Positions 39,732 through 47,903 of a stretch of DNA of 64,000 bases are shown piece after piece. Origin of the DNA: Actinomyces israelii DSM 43320 (GTDB taxonomy: Bacteria; Actinomycetota; Actinomycetes; Actinomycetales; Actinomycetaceae); the NCBI RefSeq assembly GCF_000711965.1, contig NZ_JONS01000005.1, positions 1-64,000 of the forward strand, given 5' to 3'. Position numbers and translations under genes: made by a program. Position 1 is the stretch's first letter. Every line of letters starts with the position of its first letter. The notes beneath the pieces are model-generated. The model was given only the letters and a program-made list of their open reading frames with translations. It did not search any database and was not told where the DNA came from.

Positions 39732-41602
39732 CGGCTGGCTCCTTCGGCGGGGTCGGTTGCAGCGGGTGCTATGGGCGCGGCAGGCCCGGTGGGCGCGGCG
39801 CCCGGACGCGCCGGGGCCGGCCGGGGGGCGGGAGACGCGCTCGCGGTCAGGTCGGGGCGGGTGATCCGGTCCGGGGGGATGGGCGCGAAGACCGGCTCCC
39901 CGGCGTCGTCGGCGCGGCGACGGTAGACGGCGGGCACCCGGGAGACGGGCAGCGTCCCCGGCACCGCCCCCTCGGCGGGCGGGGGGATGGGGTAGTCGCC
40001 GGTGAAGCAGGCGGTGCACAGCTGGCTGCGCGGCTGCCCAGTGGCCTCGACCATGCCGCCGACGGACAGATAGCCGAGGGAGTCGGCGCCGATGGACTCG
40101 CGGATCTGCTCCACGCTCATGGAGGTGGCGATGAGCTCGGCGCGGGTGGCGAAGTCGATGCCGTAGAAGCACGGCCACAGCACCGGCGGGGAGGAGATGC
40201 GGATGTGGATCTCGGCGGCGCCGGCCTCCCGCAGCATGCGCACCAGGGCCCTCTGGGTGTTGCCCCGCACGATGGAGTCGTCGACGACGACGAGCCGCTT
40301 GCCGGCGATGACCTCGCGCACGGGGTTGAGCTTGAGACGGATGCCGAGCTGGCGCAGGGTCTGGGTGGGCTGGATGAAGGTGCGCCCGACGTAGGCGTTC
40401 TTGACCAGTCCCTGGCCGTAGGGGATGCCGGAGGCCTGGGCGTAGCCGATGGCGGCGGGCGTGCCGGACTCAGGGGTGGCAATGACCAGGTCCGCCTCGA
40501 CCGGGTGCTCTCGGGCCAGTGCCTCCCCCATGGCGTTGCGGGAGGCGATGACGGACCGGCCGGCGATCTTGGTGTCGGGACGGGCCAGGTAGACGTACTC
40601 GAAGACGCAGCCCGAGCGGCGCGGCCGGGCGAAGCGGGTCGAGCGCACGCCGTCGGCGTCGATCTCGATCATCTCGCCGGGCTCGATCTCGCGCACCGGG
40701 CTCGCTCCGACGATGTCGAGGGCCGCGGTCTCCGAGGCCACGACCCAGCCGCGCTCCAAGCGCCCCAGGACCAGGGGGCGCACGCCGTGGGGGTCCCGGG
40801 CGGCGTACAGGGTGTGCTCGTCCATGAACACCAGGGAGAAGGCGCCGCGCAGCATGGGCAGGACGCGGCGGGCCGCCTGGGGGACGGTCAGCGGGGCGGG
40901 CCGGGCCTCCCCGACGGGGTGCGCGCCGCGGCGGCCGGGGTCGTCGGGGTCGTCGAGGTAGAGGTCGGCGTCGGGGTCGTCAGGCGGGCCGCCGGCAGCG
41001 GCGCCGACACCGGCTTCCCGGGCCGCGAGGCGTCCGCGCTCGGAGACGAGGTTCATGAGCGCGGCAATAACGGCGGTGTCCGTCGAGGAGCCGCGACCGA
41101 GCTCGCCGCTGAGGTCCTCGCCGCTGGTGGCGCGCACCGCCTCCATGAGCTCGCGGGTGTTGGTGAGGTTGCCGTTGTGGGTCAGAGCCAGGGTGGAGCC
41201 GGCGACCGGCCCGAGCATGGGCTGGGCGTTCTCCCAGGTGGTGGCCCCGGTGGTGGCGTAGCGGACGTGCCCGACGGCGAGGTGCCCGGTCAGGGAGGAC
41301 AGGGTGCGGTCGTCGAAGACCTGGGAGACCAGGCCGAGGTCCTTGTAGACCAGGATGTGGGAGCCCTCGGTGGAGGCGATGCCGGCGGCCTCCTGTCCGC
41401 GGTGCTGGAGGGCGTAGAGCCCGAAGTAGGCCAGGCGGGAGACCTCCTCGCCGGGGGCCCACACGCCGAAGACGCCGCACTCCTCGGCCGGGCTGGGCTC
41501 GAGCTCGGCCAGGCGGCCTGCCGGGGCGGCCCGCCGGGGCGATGTGACGGCGTCGGGCGGGGCGGGGCGGATGGTGGTCAGGGTGCTGTCGCCGAGGCTC
41601 AC
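39728..41602 (-). CDS. purF: Amidophosphoribosyltransferase
   Basis: The 624-residue protein has the processed N-terminal Cys (ECGVFGVWAPG), the glutaminase block YALQHRGQEAAGIAS, SDTAVIAALM-like STDTAVIAALMNLV and the PRPP loop VVDDSIVRGNTQRA. Iron-sulfur Cys positions are present (SGCVFEYVY, LWPCFYGID, LCTACFTGDYP), so it is the Fe-S type. About 45 extra Pro/Asp/Gly-rich residues interrupt the glutaminase domain near residue 200, and the tail after about 535 is Pro/Ala-rich. GTG at 41602 was chosen; the GTG six codons upstream is possible. First enzyme of purine synthesis. Confidence 0.95.
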   Translation of the reverse strand: MSLGDSTLTTIRPAPPDAVTSPRRAAPAGRLAELEPSPAEECGVFGVWAPGEEVSRLAYFGLYALQHRGQEAAGIASTEGSHILVYKDLGLVSQVFDDRTLSSLTGHLAVGHVRYATTGATTWENAQPMLGPVAGSTLALTHNGNLTNTRELMEAVRATSGEDLSGELGRGSSTDTAVIAALMNLVSERGRLAAREAGVGAAAGGPPDDPDADLYLDDPDDPGRRGAHPVGEARPAPLTVPQAARRVLPMLRGAFSLVFMDEHTLYAARDPHGVRPLVLGRLERGWVVASETAALDIVGASPVREIEPGEMIEIDADGVRSTRFARPRRSGCVFEYVYLARPDTKIAGRSVIASRNAMGEALAREHPVEADLVIATPESGTPAAIGYAQASGIPYGQGLVKNAYVGRTFIQPTQTLRQLGIRLKLNPVREVIAGKRLVVVDDSIVRGNTQRALVRMLREAGAAEIHIRISSPPVLWPCFYGIDFATRAELIATSMSVEQIRESIGADSLGYLSVGGMVEATGQPRSQLCTACFTGDYPIPPPAEGAVPGTLPVSRVPAVYRRRADDAGEPVFAPIPPDRITRPDLTASASPAPRPAPARPGAAPTGPAAPIAPAATDPAEGASR

Positions 41603-41763
41603 CCGATCAGTCTTCCACACGCGGCCCGCCGGGCCGGGATCTTCCCAGGTGTGGAGGAGCGGCCGCGGGAGACGCCCGCAACGGCGACGGCGTGCTGCGA
41701 CCCGGCGGCCCCTCGGCGCGCAAGCCTGCGACGGCCCGGCGAGACGCGACGGCGCCCCCTCGC

Positions 41764-41795
41764 CGAGATCGGTTCACTTCCGCGCAGAGATCGGT
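41764..41795 (+). repeat. 22-bp-period GAGATCGGT array, two units
   Basis: CGAGATCGGT at 41764 and AGAGATCGGT at 41786, exactly 22 bp apart, joined by TCACTTCCGCGC. Lies about 160 bp upstream of purF. Confidence 0.85.
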
Positions 41796-41990
41796 TCGAG
41801 GAGCCCGCCGGGCGCCGCAATCCGCCTGCGCCCGCCTCGGGGCACGGCAGGAATTGCATGAGGAGCGTGGGTCTTGAGTCGATCCGCCCGCACCCGTCTC
41901 GGGCGCGGGCCGGGACGGGCGCCGGGACCGTGAGCAGGCGCAGCGCCCGGGCACCCGCCTGGCGCACCGGAACGTGAACGTACCTTCCCA

Positions 41991-42061
41991 ACGTCAACGT
42001 GCCTTTCTCCCATCCTTCTGAGGTCTACCCCCAGAAGGATGGGAGAAAGGCACGTTGACGT
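41991..42061. repeat. Long hairpin, 30-bp perfect arms
   Basis: Arms 41991-42020 (start ACGTCAACGTGCCTTTCTCC) and 42032-42061 are exact reverse complements with an 11-base loop. The outer CGTTGACG sequence is repeated once more at 42072-42080. No gene end is near, so a simple terminator role is unlikely. Confidence 0.85.
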
Positions 42062-42200
42062 GACGAACTTCCGTTGACGTTGAGGCTCCCCGCCCGCCCC
42101 GGCCGGCGCCCCCGGGATCACCTGGGCCCTGTCGCGGATGCCGCTGGGGCCGGAGGCCGGCGCCGGCGGCGTGCGACGATCCGGCCGAGAGGAGGGGACC

Positions 42201-42423
42201 GCACATGGGAGAAGAGGAGCCCGCCGGGGCGAGTGCGACCTTTCCGCATGATTCCGCCGTTTTCGACTACCCGTCAAGATGAGCTGCCGCGCTCCCATGT
42301 GCACAGACCCCCCTGCGCGCACATGGGAGCGCGGCAGCTCATCTTGACGAACCCCGAAGAACCGCAGAATCTCAACGAAACACCGCACCCGCCCCGCGAA
42401 AGCCTTCCCCTCCCATGTGCAAC
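42201..42423. repeat. Dyad-symmetric element, copy 2, with 31-bp hairpin core
   Basis: Half-sites: GCACATGGGAG at 42201, CTCCCATGTGC at 42292, GCACATGGGAG at 42319 and CTCCCATGTGC at 42410, alternating in direction and symmetric about the centre. The inner pair lies within perfect 31-bp arms (42272-42302, 42319-42349) with a 16-base spacer that has a run of six C. GATTCCGCCGTTTT (42250) and its mirrored form (AAGAACCGCAGAATC) stand in the two arms. Compare 8088-8298. Confidence 0.88.
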
Positions 42424-42568
42424 CCCGCCCGCGCACCCTCCCACTCGGCCCCAACCGCGCGCGAGGTGTGGGACTGATCCCGCTGAGGGGCCGGGTGCAT
42501 CTGGATCGGCCCCAACCGCGCGCGGGGTGCAGAGCCAAGGCCGCGCGTGGGACGGGCCTCCGGGGGCG

Positions 42569-42692
42569 GGTGTCCGCCAGAATGACATTAGAGTGCCCCG
42601 GTCCCGTACACCTCGGAGGAATCCTTGCAATCATGCGGTTCTCCATTCGCGCTTCGGCGTCTTGGCCGGTCAATGTCATTCTGATGGACACC
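42569..42692. repeat. MITE-like 124-bp element with imperfect 22-bp terminal inverted repeats
   Basis: GGTGTCCGCCAGAATGACATT at 42569 and its inverted copy (AATGTCATTCTGATGGACACC) at 42672-42692 differ at two positions. The 80-bp interior has no gene. No target-site duplication is obvious, so transposition is only a possibility; a large hairpin is the other reading. Confidence 0.5.
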
Positions 42693-42936
42693 CATCCGAC
42701 CCGACCCGCGCTGGAGCGCGGGTGGACGCCCGCCCAGCCGGTCGCAACGCCATCAGCGCCCTCGCGCCCGGCGCCATGACCGGCCTGCCCTCGATCGGCT
42801 GCCGCCGGCCGGCAGACGGGCGGCGGCACCAAGCGGCGGCGATCGGCTGCCGCCAGCCGCCAGCCGGCAGGCGAGCTGCGCAACACCGGACGGCTGGCAC
42901 CGCACGGCGGGCGGCACGCTCCCCGGCCCCGCAGAC

Positions 42937-44307
42937 TCAGACGACGAGCCACAGGGCGCCGGTGAGGGCGAACCCCACCAGCCCCGCGATGGTGGACAGG
43001 GCCGTCCACGTCTTCAGGCCGTCCTTGACCGACAGGCCCATGTACTTGGTGACGATCCAGAACCCCGAGTCGCTGATGTGGGACAGGCCCAGCGCACCGA
43101 AGCCGATCGCCATCTGGATGAGGACGACCTGGACCGCGGAGTACCCGCCGGCGGCGATGGCGTCGGCGAGCAGCCCGCCGGTGGTCAGGATCGCCACAGT
43201 CGCCGACCCCTGGGAGGCGCGCAGCGCCAGCGAGATGACGAAGGCGGTGACAATGATCGGCATGTGGATGCCGGCGAGGGCCTGGGCCAGGGCGTTGCCG
43301 ATGCCGCTGGCCACGAGCACGGCGGCGAAGACGCCCCCGGCGCCGGTGACGAACACGATCGTGGCCACGTCCGGCAGCGCCGAGTCCAGGACCTTCCCGC
43401 GCTGCTCGAGGTTCCAGCCCTGCTGATGCCCGATAATGACATAGGCCAGGAGCACGGCGGTGAGCAGCGCCGTCGTGGAGGACCCGAGGAAGCCCAGGAC
43501 GGCGTGGGCGGCGGCGCCCTCCTCGGTGACCAGCTGCCCGACGGTCCCCAGCATGATCTGGGCGATCGGCTCGACGATGAGGAAGACGACCGTGCCCGGC
43601 CCGGTGGCGTGCGGCCTGGCGATCACGCCGCCGGGCCGGTAGGCGGACTCGGCGCTCTCCTGCGCCGAGCCCAGGGGGCTGCCCTCGAGCACGATGGAGT
43701 CGACCTTGAACAGCCGCGAGGCGTAGAAGGCGGCGACGGCCACCACCGCGCACACGGGCAGGGCGATGATCGTGAGCAGCCCGACGTCCACGCCGAGAGT
43801 GGCCGCGGAGGCGACCGGCCCGGGGTGGGGCGGGATGACCACGTGGAGGGTCAGCAGGGTGGCGGCCACGGGAAGCCCGATCTTGAGCGGGCTGATCCTG
43901 GCGATGTGCGCGAAGCCGAAGACGATGGGCGCCAGGATGATGAAGCCGACGTCGAAGAAGATCGGGATGCCCAGGATGAAGGAGGCCGCGGTGACCGCCG
44001 CGATGACGCGGTGGCGCCCGAGGATCCTCGTGAAGCGGTCGGCGAGGGTCTCGGCGCCGCCGGCGGCCTCGATGGCGCGTCCGAGCATGGCGCCCAGGCC
44101 CACGATGATGGCGACGGTGCCCAGGGTCTTGCCCATGCCGTCGATCATGGTCTGGACGACGTCGCCCACCGGGATGCGGGCGGCCAGGGCGAGCACCATG
44201 GAGACCAGGATCATGGACACGAAGGCGCTCATCCTGGCCCGGATGACCAGAACCAGCAGGACGGCGATCGCTCCCGCCGCGAGGAGAAGAAGGACGGTGG
44301 CGGACAT
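42937..44307 (-). CDS. GntP-family permease, probably for a four-carbon sugar acid
   Basis: The 456-residue protein has the GntP signatures (SMVLALAARIPVGDVVQTM, GIPIFFDVGFIILAPIVFG, VIPPHPGPVASAATLGVDVG, SHISDSGFWIVTKYMGLSVKDGLKTW) and about 12 membrane helices. It is clearly related to, but different from, the permease at 9292. It lies 8 bp downstream of a 3-hydroxyacid dehydrogenase and near a four-carbon acid sugar kinase, so its likely substrate is threonate or erythronate. ATG at 44307. Confidence 0.9.
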   Translation of the reverse strand: MSATVLLLLAAGAIAVLLVLVIRARMSAFVSMILVSMVLALAARIPVGDVVQTMIDGMGKTLGTVAIIVGLGAMLGRAIEAAGGAETLADRFTRILGRHRVIAAVTAASFILGIPIFFDVGFIILAPIVFGFAHIARISPLKIGLPVAATLLTLHVVIPPHPGPVASAATLGVDVGLLTIIALPVCAVVAVAAFYASRLFKVDSIVLEGSPLGSAQESAESAYRPGGVIARPHATGPGTVVFLIVEPIAQIMLGTVGQLVTEEGAAAHAVLGFLGSSTTALLTAVLLAYVIIGHQQGWNLEQRGKVLDSALPDVATIVFVTGAGGVFAAVLVASGIGNALAQALAGIHMPIIVTAFVISLALRASQGSATVAILTTGGLLADAIAAGGYSAVQVVLIQMAIGFGALGLSHISDSGFWIVTKYMGLSVKDGLKTWTALSTIAGLVGFALTGALWLVV

Positions 44308-44315
44308 GGGCGCCC

Positions 44316-45212
44316 TCAGCCCTTCTCGGGGGCGACGACGGTGATGACGCTGGAGTCGTCGCAGGCCCCCAGGCCGCGGGTGGCGCCCTGGAGGTAGAGC
44401 TGCTCGGCGGCCGCGGCCACGGGGGTGGACAGCCCGGCGCCCTTGGCGGCGGCGGTGACGATGCCCATGTCCTTGACGAAGATGCTGAGGGCGGAGCGCA
44501 CCTCGACGTCGTCGGCGCCTCCGGGGCCGTAGGCCTGGAGCATGCGCGGGCCGCGGTCGCCCAGCATGAAGGAGGAGGCGGCACCGGCCATGAGGGCCTC
44601 GAGGGCGGTCTCGGCGTCCAGGCCGAGGGCCCGGGCCAGGGCGAGGGCCTCTCCGGCGGCGGCGATGTGGACGCCGCACAGGAGCTGGTTGACGGTCTTC
44701 ATGGCCTGGCCGTCGCCGGGCGCGTCGCCCACGCGCACCAGGGTGGAGGCCATGGCGTCCAGGACGTCCTCGGCCGCCGCCCAGGCGTCGTCGTCGGCGC
44801 CGACGACGACGAGCAGGTCGCCCTCGCCCGCCCGCACCGGGCCGCCGGAGACGGGGGCGTCCACGAGCCTCAGGCCCGCCTCGGCCAGGCGGGCGGCCAC
44901 GGCCCTCACGCCGGCGCCGCCGACGGTGGAGGTCAGCAGGACGACGGCGCCGGGCGCCATGTGCGCGGCGATGCCGTCCCGGCCGAACAGGAGGGTCTCG
45001 AGCTGGGCCTGGTCGCGCACGGCAACCAGGACGACGTCGGCCCCGCCGACGGCGTCGGCGGCGCTCGCGGCCGGGGCGATGCCGGCGCGCTCGGCGGCGG
45101 CCAGGCGCTCAGCGGTGATGTCGAAGCCGCGGACGGTGAAGCCCCTGGACAGGTTCTCGGCCATGGGCAGTCCCATGGCGCCCAGTCCGAGGACGGCGAT
45201 GGTGGTGGTCAT
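44316..45212 (-). CDS. 3-Hydroxyisobutyrate-dehydrogenase-family enzyme, LtnD-like
   Basis: The 298-residue protein has an N-terminal NAD-binding fold (IAVLGLGAMGLPMAENL), the substrate signature DAPVSGGPVRAGEGDLLVVVG (about residues 118-138) and the catalytic Lys in GQAMKTVNQLLCGVH (about 167-181). In the sugar-acid clusters described for bacteria, this family (LtnD or DenD) oxidises L-threonate or D-erythronate at C2. Two ATGs are adjacent; the second (45212) has better spacing to AAAGGAG. It lies between the permease and the kinase gene. Confidence 0.87.
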   Translation of the reverse strand: MTTTIAVLGLGAMGLPMAENLSRGFTVRGFDITAERLAAAERAGIAPAASAADAVGGADVVLVAVRDQAQLETLLFGRDGIAAHMAPGAVVLLTSTVGGAGVRAVAARLAEAGLRLVDAPVSGGPVRAGEGDLLVVVGADDDAWAAAEDVLDAMASTLVRVGDAPGDGQAMKTVNQLLCGVHIAAAGEALALARALGLDAETALEALMAGAASSFMLGDRGPRMLQAYGPGGADDVEVRSALSIFVKDMGIVTAAAKGAGLSTPVAAAAEQLYLQGATRGLGACDDSSVITVVAPEKG

Positions 45213-45299
45213 CATGATCTCCTTTGATCGGCCGGGCCGGTGGGGCCCGGTGGGTTGGGTGTCCCGGCGCCCGCGGGCGCCGCGGTCGGTCGGGCGCGC

Positions 45300-46718
45300 T
45301 CAGCCGTTGAGGGTGGCCACGACCCGGGCGAGGGAGTCGTCGTCGCCGACGTTGCCGGCGAAGACGATGTAGGGCACGCCGGCGGCGGGCCCGTCCTGCG
45401 GCTCCCACAGGGAGACGATGCCGGGCAGCATGGGGCCGCGCACGAGGGCCCGGTTGATGCCCAGGCCGCGGCCGGCGACGTCGGAGGAGGTGATGCCGCC
45501 CTTGGCGATGACGAAGCGGGGGCAGCGCGCGGCGACGACCCGCTGGACGACCTCGACGACGGCGGCCGACACGCGCCGGGCGAAGTCGAGGGACTCCTCG
45601 GCGTCCCGGCCGGCCACGAAGGCGCCGCCGCGGCGTACGACGACGTTGCCGGACCTCAGCGCCCCGGCGGCCCGCTCGGCGACGGCGAGCACGTGGGCGT
45701 CGCGCCGGGCCGGGTCGAGCACGGCGGGCACGTCCAGGACGACCTCGGGGGTGGCGGTCGCGGCGCGCAGGGCGTCGACCTGGCGGCCGGTGAGCCCCAC
45801 GTGGGAGCCGACGACGACCAGCCCGCCGGCGGCGTCGGAGTCGGGGGCGAAGTCGGCGGGCCGGGCCTCGGCGGCGCTCAGGGGCGCGCGGGGGGCCTGG
45901 CCGATGCGGGCGCGCACGAAGGGCGGGCCGACGCGGTAGACGAAGGTCGCCCCGGCGTCCTCGGCGCGCTGGAGCGCGCGGGCCAGCAGGAGCAGGTCGT
46001 TCTCCTCCACGCAGTCCACGGCGATGGGGGCGCGGTCCCGGGCCGCCGACAGGGCGGCGACGACGGCGTCCTCGTCGGTGCGCAGGGTGGCCAGGTCGAT
46101 GACGGCGACGTCGGCGGCACCAACGGCGCCTGCGGTCTTCTCCTCGACCCATGCGGGCAGGAACGAGGCGCTGTAGCCGAAGGTCTTGTCGCCGGCGAAC
46201 TCGGTGCGGCCGACGGGGACGAAGCCGTCGGCGGGGCCGCCCGCGTAGTGCGTGCCGTGGACGGTGAGGCGGCCGGCGTCGGGGAAGGCCGGGGACAGGA
46301 TGATGCCGTCCACGCGGGTGCCGGCCCGCTCCAGGAGGTCGGCGATGGTGGCGGGCTCGAGGGGGTAGTGGCCGCGCAGGGTGGAGTCGGAGCGGGAGAC
46401 GAAGGCGACGCGGGCACCGGCGCGCTCGGCGGCGGCCAGGGCGTTGGTGACGACCTCGACGTTGACCCGCTCGGCGTCCGTGGGATCCAGGCTGCGGGAG
46501 TTCGTCATGACGTAGACGGCCGGCGCGCCGGTGGACAGGGCCCAGGTCAGGTCCTCCACGCTCCAGCCGGTGACGACGGGCAGGTCGGCGACGGACTGGG
46601 TGCCGGTGGGGTCGTCGTCCAGGACGACGAGGGTCCGGTTCAGGGCGGCGGCCACACCGGCCGGGTCGACGGCGGGGCCGGCGGGCAGGCCGGCCGTGAG
46701 CTCGTCCAGGGTCTTCAT
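45300..46718 (-). CDS. Four-carbon acid sugar kinase (OtnK/LtnK family)
   Basis: The 472-residue protein has the DUF1537 fold: VVLDDDPTGTQSVADLPVVTGW (about residues 25-46), SRSDSTLRGHYPLE (about 127-140), ILSPAFPDAGRLTVHGTHY and the C-terminal nucleotide-binding FVIAKGGITSSDVA and GINRALVRGPMLPGIVSLW. It phosphorylates the oxidised four-carbon acid made by the LtnD-like enzyme. ATG at 46718 has AAAGGAG 8 bases upstream; the GTG eight codons earlier overlaps this signal. The aldolase and isomerase partners of the pathway are not in this window. Confidence 0.88.
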   Translation of the reverse strand: MKTLDELTAGLPAGPAVDPAGVAAALNRTLVVLDDDPTGTQSVADLPVVTGWSVEDLTWALSTGAPAVYVMTNSRSLDPTDAERVNVEVVTNALAAAERAGARVAFVSRSDSTLRGHYPLEPATIADLLERAGTRVDGIILSPAFPDAGRLTVHGTHYAGGPADGFVPVGRTEFAGDKTFGYSASFLPAWVEEKTAGAVGAADVAVIDLATLRTDEDAVVAALSAARDRAPIAVDCVEENDLLLLARALQRAEDAGATFVYRVGPPFVRARIGQAPRAPLSAAEARPADFAPDSDAAGGLVVVGSHVGLTGRQVDALRAATATPEVVLDVPAVLDPARRDAHVLAVAERAAGALRSGNVVVRRGGAFVAGRDAEESLDFARRVSAAVVEVVQRVVAARCPRFVIAKGGITSSDVAGRGLGINRALVRGPMLPGIVSLWEPQDGPAAGVPYIVFAGNVGDDDSLARVVATLNG

Positions 46719-46859
46719 GGGTGCACTCCTTTGTGACGTCAATGCGGTTGTCGTGCGGCTTCTCGCCGCGGTTGCGGGGATTGTGGCGGTTGGGCGGGCC
46801 GGGGCGGCCGCGGGCGCGTCGGCGGGACGGCGGCCGGGCGGGTGGCGGTCGGTGCGGGT

Positions 46860-47552
46860 TCAGGCGGTGTACTCCAGCAGGTCGTTGGTGGTCTGGTCCA
46901 TGTGGGCGCGCATGGCCGCCTTGGCGGCGTCGGGGGACCCCAGGCGCAGCGCCGTCAGGATGCGCTCGTGCTGGACGACGGCGTGGGCGCGCACCTCGTG
47001 GTGGGCGGAGGTGACGCGGCGCGCCACGACGAGCTCGTCGCGCAGCGGGGCGAAGGTGACGCCGATGAAGGGGTTGGATGCGGCCCGGATAATGTGGTCG
47101 TGGAAGTCGAGGTCCGCGGCGACCGCGGCGTCGACGTCGTCGTCGGCGTCCGCCCGGCGCAGCGCGGCGATGGCGGCCTCCATGGCCCGGAGCCGGTCGG
47201 CGGTGATGCGCGCGGCGGCGAGCCCGGCGGAGCCGACCTCCAGCATGCGGCGCACCTCGAGCAGCGCCAGGCCGACCTCGCGCTCGGACCCGTTGCGGCG
47301 GGCGAGGGCGGCCAGGCTGCCCAGGTCCTGCCAGGCGGCGGGTTCGTTGACGTAGGTGCCCGAGCCCTGGCGCGCGGACAGGACGCCGCGGGTGGCCAGG
47401 ACGCGGGTGGCCTCGCGGGCGGTCAGGCGCGAAACGGACAGGTCGGAGGCGAGGGCGCCCTCCCCGGGCAGGGCGGCGCCGGCCGGGTAGGTGCCGTCGA
47501 CAATGCGGCGCAGCAGCTCCTCGACGGCGGCGTCGACACGGCTCTGGCTCAC
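46860..47552 (-). CDS. GntR/FCD-family regulator of sugar-acid genes
   Basis: The 230-residue protein has a GntR winged helix (IVDGTYPAGAALPGEGALASDLSVSRLTAREATRVL, about residues 16-52) and an FCD domain with DLDFHDHIIRA (about 146-156) and QHERILTAL. It is encoded upstream of, and in the same direction as, the kinase-dehydrogenase-permease genes, so it probably represses them and itself. GTG at 47552 has GGGGGAG 3-4 bases upstream. Confidence 0.87.
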   Translation of the reverse strand: MSQSRVDAAVEELLRRIVDGTYPAGAALPGEGALASDLSVSRLTAREATRVLATRGVLSARQGSGTYVNEPAAWQDLGSLAALARRNGSEREVGLALLEVRRMLEVGSAGLAAARITADRLRAMEAAIAALRRADADDDVDAAVAADLDFHDHIIRAASNPFIGVTFAPLRDELVVARRVTSAHHEVRAHAVVQHERILTALRLGSPDAAKAAMRAHMDQTTNDLLEYTA

Positions 47553-47585
47553 TCACTCCCCCAATTCCTCTGAGGATTCGCAGAG

Positions 47586-47614
47586 AGTGTAGACGGCGTC
47601 AGCTATGGGCGCAA
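47586..47614 (-). promoter_or_regulatory. Promoter of GntR/FCD gene
   Basis: Minus strand: TTGCGC (47609-47614), 17-bp spacer, TACACT (47586-47591), with the start expected about 27 bases before the GTG. The rest of the gap to fruA holds a TGAT...ATCA dyad near 47670-47690 and the hairpin at 47769; no gene. Confidence 0.5.
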
Positions 47615-47768
47615 GACCCCTTCCCGCGCACCCACCAGGAACATCCCTGACTTACCAACTAATAGCAGTGATGAGGTATCACGGCCAAGCAGCACTCACC
47701 GCAGCCGCAACCGCCAACCCCTCTGAGCAATTGCGCTGGTCGGTTCCACTCTGCATCACCACGTGCAG

Positions 47769-47807
47769 CCGCCCGGGTGCGAGGAGCGGATCCTCGCACC
47801 CGGGCGG
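47769..47807 (-). terminator. Terminator after fruA
   Basis: Perfect 17-bp arms (start CCGCCCGGGTGCGAGGA) with a 5-base loop, 97 bp past the fruA stop and before the GntR promoter. No T-run, so strength is uncertain. Confidence 0.65.
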
Positions 47808-47903
47808 GTGAGCGGGCGCGTTGGGCGCGGCCTCAGCGGGCGCGCGGCCCGGCGGCCTTGGGCGGTCGCGACGGCCCCGAGGGACGGCCGCGACCCGGCC
47901 GTC

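Larger units (their letters stand above)
41603..42936. other. 1.33-kb gene-free island made of structured repeats
   Basis: No open frame here has credible protein composition. In order it holds a 22-bp-period array (41764), a 30-bp-arm hairpin (41991), the dyad-symmetric element (42201), a 23-bp direct repeat of CGGCCCCAACCGCGCGCG (42446 and 42507), a MITE-like inverted repeat (42569) and a repeated GATCGGCTGCCGCC (42795 and 42838). The flanking genes both run leftwards. Confidence 0.7.

Noticed and set aside
42417-42779. 120-codon frame in the gene-free island
   Set aside because: Composition is random and it crosses the MITE-like inverted repeat; no ribosome site.
45109-47556. 815-codon minus-strand frame over the sugar-acid genes
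   Set aside because: Arg/Gly/Pro/His-rich random composition in a second frame of genes with clear families.
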